Source: an uncultured Butyrivibrio sp.
GTDB lineage: Bacteria; Bacillota; Clostridia; Lachnospirales; Lachnospiraceae
Direction of reading: 5' to 3'
DNA: 9,220 nucleotides
NCBI GenBank assembly: GCA_910577605.1
Contig: CAJTON010000005.1
Coordinates: 46,553-55,772 of the forward strand
Shown: piece by piece, positions 1 to 6,769 of the stretch
How the letters are laid out: every line of letters starts with the position of its first letter
How positions within the stretch are numbered: the first letter of the stretch is position 1
Position numbers and translations under genes: made by a program
The notes under the pieces: generated by a model
Told to the model about the DNA's origin: nothing
The model's database searches: none
The model's input: only the letters and a program-made list of their open reading frames with translations

Positions 1-22
1 CAAAATACCTCTCATGTATCAT
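1..22 (-). CDS. Probable start of next operon gene (partial, 7 codons)
   Basis: The epimerase stop TAA (24-22) overlaps by one base an ATG at 22-20 (TAATG), the classic layout for translational coupling. An AGGAG lies nine to ten bases upstream at 33-37, inside the last epimerase codons. The frame stays open to the window edge and reads MIHERYF. Seven residues are too few to assign a family. From the pathway, the missing partner of the epimerase is a GH130_1 4-O-beta-mannosyl-glucose phosphorylase (RaMP1 type), so that is a natural guess, but it is inference only. A second ATG at 15-13, in another frame, has no ribosome binding site at a useful distance. Confidence 0.4.
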
Positions 23-1212
23 TAAAATTGATCTCCTATCCTCTTAATAACTTCAAGGCACATTCTGCCGTTATGGTAAGGGCATTTCCACGGCTCCACT
101 ATCGGGCGGCCCTCCACGGGGCTTCCGTCCTCGCGGACCTCCCAGAACCATTCCGAGCCTTCTCTGCCGTCCTTCTGATATTTTTTGATAAAATCCCACT
201 CGGCGAATACCGCGTCAAGGTATTCAGTTCTGGAATTATCCTTAAGATATCCGTTAAGAAAGCCGACGAGCGCCTCCGCCTGAACCCACCATATTCTCAT
301 GTTATTTACAACACCCTTGTCGCACTCGTTCGCGAGCGAATGACCGTTGAACGCGATCTTGTATATCTGCTCCGTGAGCGTGCGTGTAACAGGTGTCATC
401 TTATCCTCATACTTCTTCTCTCCCACAACTTCAACTCCTCTGTCGATAAGCCATGCCGTTTCGATGTCGTGTCCGTATGAATAAAGATCTATTATGGAAT
501 TGTATTCCGCGTCGAAAAACACCTCCTGCCTTTTAAGCGCGGGATTGTAGATTTTGTCAGCGAAAAGATCCATTATCCATTCAAGCCTTTTCTTTACCTT
601 TTCGTCCTTTGACACGCGGTAAAGCTCCGTATACGCCTCAAAAACATGGAGAAGCGTGTTCATGGTCTTGTCAGCCATGACTCCGTTTTCCGAAAGCTTT
701 TCGTTGGACTCAGGCTTAAAGTCTCTTGTGAACGCCTCAAGGTAGCCAACGCTGTCAGTGCACTTCGTTTCTATGAGGTCGTAAAGCTCAAAAGCAAGCC
801 TGAGCGCGTCGCTATCGCCGCTCGCCTCATAGTACGAGGATAACGCGTATATACAGAACGCCTGATTATAGGTGTGCTTTGTGGTATCGAGCGGTCTGCC
901 GTCATAGCTTATCGACCAGTATATCCCTCCGTGCTCCTTGTCAATACACACATCGCGCAGAAACTCGTAGGCGTGATTCGCCTCGTCAAGCAGGCTTTCA
1001 TCCTTCAGAACCGTGTACGCGTTGGCAAAAAACCAAGTTATCCTGCTGTTGAGAATACAGCCTTTTTCCGCTTCTGGTTCAATATTAAGTTCATAATCCA
1101 TCCCGCCGTAATACCCGCCGTATTTATCGTCGCGAAGTTTTTTCCAGAACGGTATTATTCCGTCCGTAAGCTCTTTTTGTATTTCTTTTTTGAGATTGAG
1201 TAATTCCGCCAT
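22..1212 (-). CDS. Cellobiose 2-epimerase (AGE family), mannobiose/cellobiose epimerase
   Basis: A cytoplasmic enzyme of the N-acylglucosamine 2-epimerase superfamily. It converts the reducing-end glucose of cellobiose to mannose, or the reducing-end mannose of beta-1,4-mannobiose to glucose. The 396-residue length and the (alpha/alpha)6-barrel signatures match the R. albus cellobiose 2-epimerase. From the chosen Met, the expected catalytic and binding residues are present: Arg57 (LNSR), His189 (NTLLH), His248 and Glu251 (YGHDIE), Trp308/309 (RIWW), Trp375 and His380 (PWKCPYH). These align with the R. albus enzyme at nearly constant offset (recalled numbering). There is no signal peptide. Two ATGs are adjacent; AGGAGG (1219-1224) lies 3 bases from the first (1215) and 6 from the second (1212), so the second is preferred. 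It follows the alpha-galactosidase by about 46 bases and prepares mannobiose for phosphorolysis. A general AGE epimerase is less likely given the neighbours. Confidence 0.9.
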   Translation of the reverse strand: MAELLNLKKEIQKELTDGIIPFWKKLRDDKYGGYYGGMDYELNIEPEAEKGCILNSRITWFFANAYTVLKDESLLDEANHAYEFLRDVCIDKEHGGIYWSISYDGRPLDTTKHTYNQAFCIYALSSYYEASGDSDALRLAFELYDLIETKCTDSVGYLEAFTRDFKPESNEKLSENGVMADKTMNTLLHVFEAYTELYRVSKDEKVKKRLEWIMDLFADKIYNPALKRQEVFFDAEYNSIIDLYSYGHDIETAWLIDRGVEVVGEKKYEDKMTPVTRTLTEQIYKIAFNGHSLANECDKGVVNNMRIWWVQAEALVGFLNGYLKDNSRTEYLDAVFAEWDFIKKYQKDGREGSEWFWEVREDGSPVEGRPIVEPWKCPYHNGRMCLEVIKRIGDQF

Positions 1213-1218
1213 CATGTC

Positions 1219-1224
1219 CCTCCT
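1219..1224 (-). promoter_or_regulatory. Ribosome binding site AGGAGG of the epimerase
   Basis: Reads AGGAGG on the minus strand. It is 3 bases from the first ATG (1215-1213) and 6 bases from the second (1212-1210), which favours the second start codon. Confidence 0.75.
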
Positions 1225-1261
1225 GACACTCCCGCCGATCCGCCATGCGTCAGACGAAAGT

Positions 1262-3454
1262 TTATTGCTCCTCCGTAAGATGAATAAGCTTAGACTGGAA
1301 ATCGCCCCAGAGATTGGGGATTATCAGTCCCGCCTTCATAAGGGTGTCCCCGTAAAATACATCCTCAGTCCCCTCCACGCGGTAACGCTTCGCGCCGTCA
1401 AGTCCGGGGATGCAGATTCTCCTGCTGTGAAAATTAGGTCTGTTAAGCACCGAAACATAGGTAATAAGCGCTTCTGACTTATCCTTTGCCACGACCTCGT
1501 AGCAGTCGTAGATTTTATTTTCGCTGTATGAAGCGATCCTGTAATAATCACCGCTTCGCACAAGGTCGTTGTACTTATGGTATAACGCGACCTGCGCCGG
1601 TATCTGCGCCCTGTCGCTTTCCGGTATCTTAGTGACGTCAAGCTCATAGCCGAAGGTTCCGCTGAGCGCCACGTTTCCTCTCGTCTCAAACGGCGTATTT
1701 CTGCCCACCGTATGATTCGGGCAGTCCGACACATGCGCTCCAATTGTGGAAAGCGGATAAATAAGCGCCGTTCCCTCCTGAATCTTAAGGCGCTCGATCG
1801 CGTCCGCATCGTCCGAACACCATATCTGCGGGCTGTAATAGAGCATACCGGGGTCGAAGCGCGCGCCTCCTCCGGAACAGTTTTCAAGGAGAAGCTCAGG
1901 AAATTCCGCAGTCAGCCTTTCCTGAAGGCTGTACACGGCAAGCATATACCTGTGATATAGCTCTCCCTGTCTGTCGTCGGGCAGATAATTGCTGTGCAGG
2001 TCGGTAAGCTGTCTGTTCATATCCCATTTAACGTACTCTATGTTCGCGCTTCTGAGCACCGACGCGACCGCCTCATACACATGCTCTGCGACCTCAGGGT
2101 TGGAAAGGTCAAGCACAAGCTGATTGCGCGAGCGTGTAGGCTCTCTTCCGGGAATGCTTATCGCCCATTCGGGATGCTCGCGGTAAAGCTCTGATTCGGG
2201 CGAGATCATCTCCGGCTCAAACCATATCCCGAATTTAAGCCCGATTTTGTTTACCTCGTTCACAAGATACGGAAGTCCTCCGGGAAGTTTTTCCTCATTG
2301 ACCTTCCAGTCTCCGAGACTTGTATTGTCGTCGTTTCTTTTTCCGAACCAGCCGTCGTCCATCACGAGCATTTCTATGCCGCATTTTTTTGCCTCGCGCG
2401 CGATGTCCAGCAGCTTTTCGGTGTTGAAGTCAAAATAAGTCGCCTCCCAGTTGTTTATGAGAATAGGGCGCTTACGGTCCTTATAAGGACTTCTTATAAG
2501 ATGACTCCTGTACAGATCGTGAAGGTTTCTCGTCATGGTCCCAAGTCCCGTATCGGAAAAGGTCATAACGACCTCGGGCGCCGTAAAGCATTCGTCCTTG
2601 TCAAGCTTCCAGTCAAAGCCGTAAGGATGAATTCCCATAATGACCCTTACCGTATCGAACTGCCCCTTCTCGACCTGCGCGAGAAAATTACCCGAATATA
2701 CAAAATGAAAAGCGTAGACTTTCCCGTGGTCCTGCGATACGTCCTTTGATGCAAGAGCGATAAAAGGATGCTCCTGATGCGAGGATTCGCCTTTATAAGA
2801 CGCCGCGTTCTGCCTTCCGTAAGCAACAGGTCTGTATTCTATCTGTCTTTCCCTTGCCCATGAGCCGTGCAGGGAGATCATCTGATAATCCTCGTCGTCC
2901 ATATCCACGGAAGCGGACATTACCTTTGTAAGATGTATCGGAGCGTCCGCCCTGTTCGTAAGCGACACCGAACGGGTTACCACGTCCTCCTTTTCAAATA
3001 CGCTGTATGTAAGAACAGCCTCCAGTCCGAGCGTGCGGTCCTTTGCGTATATCTCAAGACTCTGGCAGTCCTTTTCGCTTCCGAAAGTCGCAGGAAGTCC
3101 GGGCAGTCCTTTTTTGCCGCAATATATGTTGTGGCCCTCGTATGTAAAATTGACCGCCGTACTGCCGCCTGCCGTCTTTACTTCAACAGCTCCTTCTCTG
3201 TAATCGCCAAGCCCGTTTCCGGGGTACTCGGCGGGAAAAAAATCAAAAAACGAACCTCGCTCCCTCGCGTTCTTAGAAGGCACGAACGGAGCCTCCTTTG
3301 TTCTCAGCAGATAAGTCATATCCTCATCGCTGACTTTCGCGCCATAATAGCAATGCCCGATAAATTTCTCCTCGTCGGCGATCCCTATCACATAGCTTGT
3401 ATTTTCCGTATCAAGCTTGAAGCTTAACGAAGCCTCGTTAAATACGATTCCCAT
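1262..3454 (-). CDS. Alpha-galactosidase, GH36 (subgroup I, intracellular)
   Basis: A 730-residue retaining alpha-galactosidase that removes alpha-1,6-galactose from galactomanno-oligosaccharides and raffinose-type sugars. The length and layout match the tetrameric bacterial GH36 group: an N-terminal beta-sandwich (about 1-325), a TIM barrel (about 330-640) and a C-terminal beta domain. The nucleophile is Asp478 in KWDMNR. The acid/base is Asp548 in WCSDD. Substrate-binding residues include Trp336 (NNWEATYFDF) and Asp366/Asp367 (MDDGWFG). These positions coincide with those I recall for the Geobacillus AgaA/AgaB enzymes. The ENCSGGGARFD loop is also present. There is no signal peptide, so it acts on imported oligosaccharides. 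ATG at 3454 is preceded by AGGAGGA (3461-3467), six bases away. It sits 65 bases after GH5 and 46 before the epimerase, consistent with side-chain removal before backbone phosphorolysis. All key residues are intact. Confidence 0.95.
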   Translation of the reverse strand: MGIVFNEASLSFKLDTENTSYVIGIADEEKFIGHCYYGAKVSDEDMTYLLRTKEAPFVPSKNARERGSFFDFFPAEYPGNGLGDYREGAVEVKTAGGSTAVNFTYEGHNIYCGKKGLPGLPATFGSEKDCQSLEIYAKDRTLGLEAVLTYSVFEKEDVVTRSVSLTNRADAPIHLTKVMSASVDMDDEDYQMISLHGSWARERQIEYRPVAYGRQNAASYKGESSHQEHPFIALASKDVSQDHGKVYAFHFVYSGNFLAQVEKGQFDTVRVIMGIHPYGFDWKLDKDECFTAPEVVMTFSDTGLGTMTRNLHDLYRSHLIRSPYKDRKRPILINNWEATYFDFNTEKLLDIAREAKKCGIEMLVMDDGWFGKRNDDNTSLGDWKVNEEKLPGGLPYLVNEVNKIGLKFGIWFEPEMISPESELYREHPEWAISIPGREPTRSRNQLVLDLSNPEVAEHVYEAVASVLRSANIEYVKWDMNRQLTDLHSNYLPDDRQGELYHRYMLAVYSLQERLTAEFPELLLENCSGGGARFDPGMLYYSPQIWCSDDADAIERLKIQEGTALIYPLSTIGAHVSDCPNHTVGRNTPFETRGNVALSGTFGYELDVTKIPESDRAQIPAQVALYHKYNDLVRSGDYYRIASYSENKIYDCYEVVAKDKSEALITYVSVLNRPNFHSRRICIPGLDGAKRYRVEGTEDVFYGDTLMKAGLIIPNLWGDFQSKLIHLTEEQ

Positions 3455-3519
3455 AATCTATCCTCCTGATTTCAACCTTCGCGGCGGGCGCGGTATGCCC
3501 GACGGTACTTAACGGTAAT

Positions 3520-4755
3520 TTATTCCGGATATACTTCCTTCATTGCCTCCAGAAGCTCGGGACAGATGATCTCGTTTGTCAGTCTGTCTATGAATCCGAG
3601 GTTCTCTCCGTTTGACTTGAACGAACCGTTGTCCCACCAGAAGCATGGTACGCCTATTTCCTTTGCGGCGCTCATATAGTACTTCAGCCATTGCGCGCGT
3701 TCCTCGGCGTTATCTTTATTTACCGCGCCGAACTCCCCGATTATTACAGGTATGCCTTTGTCTGTAAAAAGAGTTTTCAGCTTTGACATCAACGCGTCTA
3801 TATCCTGAGTATCATTATTCCATTCGGCAGATCCGTTTGCGTTGAGCGCAAAATTGTACGGCGTATAAGCGTGAACCGATACAACGATACGGTCGTCGTC
3901 CTCCGGCACCTCAAGATGGTCTAGCGCCGTCGTTGAGTTTGCCGCGTAATCCGGAATCACAAGGATCCTGTACGGATTGGAGCCGCCGCTGTTTCTTACA
4001 GTTTTGATAAACGCCTTGTTCGTAGCGTTCACCACGTCCCAGCCCTCCTTGTCGCCGCCGTTCCACTCAAGAGAGGTTCCGACCTTGCGGGGCTCGTTCT
4101 GACCTTCAAAAATAAGATGCTCGTCATAGTCCTTGAAGCGCTCCGCGATCTGTATCCAGACCGCCTCCATTATCTCACAGGCCTTCTCCTGATTGTCATA
4201 GTACGGATAATTCCAGTCCTCGTGGTGCAGATTAAGTATGACGTATACGCCTCTGTCATAGGCATAATCAACCACCTGCTGAACCCTGTCCATCCAGCTC
4301 TCAACTATCAGATAATCGGGTTCGGGCGCAAGATGATCCGTCCACGACACGGGAATCCTTATCGTATTGAATCCCGCGTCCACCAAAGCGTCCACAAGTT
4401 CCTTGCTTATCTTAGGATTTCCCCACGCCGTCTCCCATTTCCACGGCTGATCTATCCTGATTATTCCGCTGTTTGTGGAATCAAGCGAATTTCCTATGCT
4501 TATTCCCAGCTTCATCTGGCTGACTATATCCGCAGCCTTCATTGTTTCCATATCCTTATTGATATTTTCCGTAATTTCGTATGTAGGGCGCTCGGTCTGC
4601 GTTGTCGGCTCCTCGCCTTCGGTAGCCGCCGGAGTCTGCGCGGGCGCTGTGGTGCTTTCCTCGGACGATGATGTTTTGCCGTCCGAGCATCCGCAGAGAG
4701 CGCCTGCCGCCAACGCCGCGGCAATAAGTATTGCTCCAAAAATCTTCTTTTTCAT
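3520..4755 (-). CDS. Surface lipoprotein endo-beta-glycanase, GH5 (GH5_4-like)
   Basis: A 411-residue retaining endoglycanase anchored on the cell surface. The signal peptide (KKK, then a hydrophobic run) ends in lipobox LCGC with Cys23 as the lipidated residue. A Ser/Thr/Glu/Pro-rich linker (about 26-60) leads to one TIM-barrel domain (about 75-408). Numbered from this Met, the acid/base is Glu221 (FEGQNEPR), the nucleophile Glu341 (IIGEFGA), with His177/His178 (LNLHHEDW), His295/Tyr297 (VHAYTP) and Trp373/Trp374 (CFWWDNG). The NEPR and GEFG setting resembles GH5_4 (endoglucanase, lichenase, xyloglucanase, some glucomannanases) more than the mannanase subfamilies GH5_7 or GH5_8, by memory. 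Among mannan genes it may cut glucomannan. ATG at 4755 has AGAGG (4763-4767) seven bases upstream; the frame could extend seven codons to a TTG at 4776, but that lacks a better site and would put residues before the lysines. No binding module or dockerin is seen. Confidence 0.88.
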   Translation of the reverse strand: MKKKIFGAILIAAALAAGALCGCSDGKTSSSEESTTAPAQTPAATEGEEPTTQTERPTYEITENINKDMETMKAADIVSQMKLGISIGNSLDSTNSGIIRIDQPWKWETAWGNPKISKELVDALVDAGFNTIRIPVSWTDHLAPEPDYLIVESWMDRVQQVVDYAYDRGVYVILNLHHEDWNYPYYDNQEKACEIMEAVWIQIAERFKDYDEHLIFEGQNEPRKVGTSLEWNGGDKEGWDVVNATNKAFIKTVRNSGGSNPYRILVIPDYAANSTTALDHLEVPEDDDRIVVSVHAYTPYNFALNANGSAEWNNDTQDIDALMSKLKTLFTDKGIPVIIGEFGAVNKDNAEERAQWLKYYMSAAKEIGVPCFWWDNGSFKSNGENLGFIDRLTNEIICPELLEAMKEVYPE

Positions 4756-4762
4756 ATCGACA

Positions 4763-4767
4763 CCTCT
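4763..4767 (-). promoter_or_regulatory. Ribosome binding site AGAGG of the GH5 gene
   Basis: AGAGG lies seven bases before ATG 4755-4753. This decides for the ATG over the in-frame TTG at 4776-4774, because the site would fall inside the longer reading. Confidence 0.6.
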
Positions 4768-4780
4768 TATTCTCAATCGT

Positions 4781-4842
4781 AAAAAGGGGCTGCCACCGTT
4801 CTTCAGCCAATTTGTCTGATTACACTATGACAGCCCATTTTT
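4781..4842 (-). terminator. Terminator-like inverted repeat between GH130 and GH5
   Basis: Two 15-base arms (4781-4795 and 4828-4842) match as an inverted repeat at 13 of 15 positions around a 32-base spacer. On the minus-strand RNA the core GGGCUGUCA pairs with UGGCAGCCC in nine pairs (one G-U) and is followed by C and five U, as in an intrinsic terminator. On the plus strand the repeat is also followed by A and five T, so it could act in both directions. It lies just upstream of the GH5 ribosome binding site, where it would act as an attenuator or operon divider. The long loop is unusual for a terminator. An alternative is a tiny relic of an insertion element, since outward GGGGCTG..A ends occur in such repeats. 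Confidence 0.5.
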
Positions 4843-4857
4843 CTTCAAAAAATAATA

Positions 4858-5880
4858 TTAACGCTTTCCAAGTTCGCGGTCGTCGTCGCGGGTTACGCTG
4901 TGTTCTTTGATGTAAGCCACGATCTCGTCAAACTTACAGAACGCAAGACCGACATAGCTGTCCGCGCATCCGTAGTAGATAGCGATCTTTCCGGATTCGG
5001 GATCGTGAATCGTAGCGCAGGGGAAGGTAACGTTAGGTACAAAGCCTCTCTCCTCATACCACTGCTCAGGCGTGAGAAGGAAATTCTCACAACGGTAAAG
5101 AACCTTTGAAGGCTCGTCAAGGTCAAGTATCGCTCCGCCGATCGAGTAAACATAGCCGTTGCAGGTTCCGCTTACTCCGTGGTAGAACAAAAGCCATCCT
5201 TCAGAGGTCTCTATGGGCGCCGCGCCGCCGCCTATTTTAAGCGACTCCCACCATTCGCTGCTGCGTCCCATTACATGTCTGTGCTTGCCCCAATATACAA
5301 GATCCGGACTTTCGCTTACGAAAATATCTCCGAAAGGAGTATGTCCGGAGTCCGACGGACGGCTTAAAAGCATAAAGTTTCCGTTTATCTTTCTCGGGAA
5401 AAGAACCGCGTTCCTGTTGAAAGGAAGGAAGGGATTCTCAATTCTCGTAAAGGTCTTGAAATCCGTCGTCTTAGCCATTCCTATAGAAGCGCCGTAGAAA
5501 TCCTGGCACCATATAACATAATATGTGTCCTCAACCTTGACAAGTCTGGGATCGTAAGCGTAATAAGGCATAAAATCATTGCCGTCCTCGTCTTTGAAAA
5601 TGATCTTGTCCTTGTCAAAATTCCAGTGTATACCGTCGTCGCTTCTTCCGAGATAAATGAACGGTACTCCGTTGGTCTGCTCTGCCCTGAACACACCTAT
5701 GAATTTGCCTTCGTAAGGCACGACCGCGCTGTTGAAAATTCTCGCTACGTTCTCAATCGGGTTGCGATCGATAATGGGATTCTCCGAATACCTCCATATA
5801 GGCGCTCCGACTATCCCTTCGGGCTTGTCCTGCCAGGGTACATTGTTTACCGCAGGCGCAATCATCTTGATCTCTGACAT
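4858..5880 (-). CDS. Beta-1,4-mannooligosaccharide phosphorylase, GH130 (GH130_2, RaMP2-like)
   Basis: A 340-residue inverting phosphorylase that splits beta-1,4-mannosyl links with phosphate, releasing alpha-mannose 1-phosphate from the non-reducing end. It is a single five-bladed beta-propeller. The general acid is probably Asp110 (YAYDPR). Likely phosphate contacts are Arg156 (FNRN), Arg174 (SRPSD), Lys215 (LKIGGG) and His234 (FYHGV). Stretches such as PWQDKP, LPFNRN, FPRKING and SRPSDSGHTPFGD closely recall R. albus RaMP2, which acts on mannooligosaccharides, rather than the longer GH130_1 mannosyl-glucose phosphorylases. There is no signal peptide, so it is cytoplasmic. ATG at 5880 has GGAG (5885-5888) four bases away, rather close. 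The neighbours (epimerase, GH36, sugar-binding protein) support mannan use. Mannosyl-GlcNAc phosphorylase, another GH130_2 activity, cannot be fully excluded from sequence alone. Confidence 0.9.
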   Translation of the reverse strand: MSEIKMIAPAVNNVPWQDKPEGIVGAPIWRYSENPIIDRNPIENVARIFNSAVVPYEGKFIGVFRAEQTNGVPFIYLGRSDDGIHWNFDKDKIIFKDEDGNDFMPYYAYDPRLVKVEDTYYVIWCQDFYGASIGMAKTTDFKTFTRIENPFLPFNRNAVLFPRKINGNFMLLSRPSDSGHTPFGDIFVSESPDLVYWGKHRHVMGRSSEWWESLKIGGGAAPIETSEGWLLFYHGVSGTCNGYVYSIGGAILDLDEPSKVLYRCENFLLTPEQWYEERGFVPNVTFPCATIHDPESGKIAIYYGCADSYVGLAFCKFDEIVAYIKEHSVTRDDDRELGKR

Positions 5881-5919
5881 AATACTCCATTCCGCCGCCC
5901 TGACGCGGCTTTTGTTTTG

Positions 5920-6648
5920 TTATTTTTGTTTTGTTCTTTTGTGTTTATATCTATATCTTACTCTGTTGTAATCAGAGTTTGTTTTCGTCTTTGCCGTCCT
6001 TGTGGGCTGGAAATACCACCGTTCCGCTTCATCGCTGCCCTCCTCGGGCTTAGGCATATATTTAAGCAGAACCCGCTCCATAAGGAATGTCACAATGAAC
6101 ATGAACACTCCGGGCAGTATAAAAAACGCCCACGGCATCATATACATTCCGAACAATGTAAGCGCAAACATTCCGACTATCGCCATAGTCGTCGGAAAAT
6201 GCCTGAAAAAAAGCTGCATAGACATGATCATTATTTTACCGCTTTTAAGACTGAATCTTGATAAAACAGGGTAGGCATAAGCATACACGCCGATGATAAG
6301 CACCGCTATCACAAGATAGACCATTTTCAGATAAAAAAACAATTCGTCGTCAGCTCCGCCCATAACAATAAAATTAAAAATAAGAAAAGCCGCGCATATT
6401 ATGAACACAAGGTTCATCCCTATCGTGCTTTTAAAATTAAGCCTGAAACATTTAAAAAATTCGTTCCATTCATAGCCGGTGCTGTGTCTTATAACTTTAG
6501 CAGCCGCGTAATACGCCGCCGTTGTGGACGCGCCTATCGTAATAATGGGAACGCAGCATACGATCCACAATATGCTGAGCAATATTATATCTCCCACCTT
6601 GTTCATAAACCTCGCGAACTTGGTGTCGCTGCCAAAGATTGATTTCAT
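5920..6648 (-). CDS. YesL-like DUF624 membrane protein
   Basis: A 242-residue integral membrane protein of the DUF624/YesL family, common in Bacillota beside sugar-uptake genes of the family-1 binding-protein type. Its biochemical role is not established. From the chosen Met it starts MKSIFGSDTKFARFMNKVGD, then about five hydrophobic helices: near 17-45 (ILLSILWIVCCVPIITIGAS), 75-97, 103-128, 151-170 and 172-195. The tail after about 200 is polar and ends strongly basic (RYRYKHKRTKQK). The conserved family feature near the first helix, VPIITIGASTTA, is clear. ATG at 6648 has AGGAAG (6655-6660) six bases upstream, so it is preferred to an in-frame TTG at 6675 nine codons earlier. It lies between the binding protein and GH130 (39-base gap). 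The usual permease pair is not adjacent. Confidence 0.85.
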   Translation of the reverse strand: MKSIFGSDTKFARFMNKVGDIILLSILWIVCCVPIITIGASTTAAYYAAAKVIRHSTGYEWNEFFKCFRLNFKSTIGMNLVFIICAAFLIFNFIVMGGADDELFFYLKMVYLVIAVLIIGVYAYAYPVLSRFSLKSGKIMIMSMQLFFRHFPTTMAIVGMFALTLFGMYMMPWAFFILPGVFMFIVTFLMERVLLKYMPKPEEGSDEAERWYFQPTRTAKTKTNSDYNRVRYRYKHKRTKQK

Positions 6649-6675
6649 AATATACTTCCTGTAACTTTCCGTCAA
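6647..6675 (-). promoter_or_regulatory. Promoter-like hexamer pair overlapping the yesL start
   Basis: TTGACG (6675-6670) and TATTAT (6652-6647) are separated by 17 bases; each differs from the sigma-A consensus at one position. The -10 box overlaps the ATG of the yesL-like gene, so a transcript would begin about codon 3 and could not use this start. If real, it would serve GH130 and the genes beyond. A chance match is possible. Confidence 0.25.
6655..6660 (-). promoter_or_regulatory. Ribosome binding site AGGAAG of the yesL-like gene
   Basis: AGGAAG is six bases before ATG 6648-6646 and selects this start over the upstream TTG at 6675-6673. Confidence 0.6.
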
Positions 6676-6707
6676 GGCAATTTTGCCTGAACGGACATTT
6701 TTATATA

Positions 6708-6737
6708 TCCCACGCCGGCCGGGAAGCCGGCGCGGGA
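6708..6737 (-). terminator. GC-rich hairpin after the binding-protein gene (attenuator or RNA stabiliser)
   Basis: Arms 6708-6719 and 6726-6737 enclose a six-base loop. On the minus-strand RNA all 12 positions pair, with one G-U, giving UCCCGCGCCGGC against GCCGGCGUGGGA. It starts 33 bases after the binding-protein stop. The downstream bases are UAUAUAAAAA, not a U tract, so full intrinsic termination is doubtful. Hairpins here often protect the binding-protein message or reduce read-through into later genes; that role is inferred. Confidence 0.55.
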
Positions 6738-6769
6738 CAATAACTTTAAGCCGTAAGGACTCTTAACGA

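Noticed and set aside
28..480. Open frames on the plus strand opposite the epimerase, GH36, GH5 and GH130 genes (for example 28-480, 2867-3427, 4117-4671)
   Set aside because: They lie antisense to genes with complete catalytic motifs, have low-complexity or Arg-rich translations, match no known family and lack good ribosome binding sites. They follow from the codon pattern of the real genes.
1336..1887. 183-codon minus-strand frame inside the GH36 gene
   Set aside because: It overlaps the GH36 catalytic region in another frame, and its Arg/Thr-rich product is typical of an out-of-frame shadow.
3485..3501. Small hairpin (CGGGC, 7-base loop, GCCCG) between GH5 and GH36
   Set aside because: Only five pairs and no T run on either side. 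It is too weak to call a terminator and is probably chance in a GC-rich spacer.
6676..6687. Short palindrome GGCAATTTTGCC upstream of yesL
   Set aside because: It could be an operator, but it is short, occurs once and matches no regulator site I can name.
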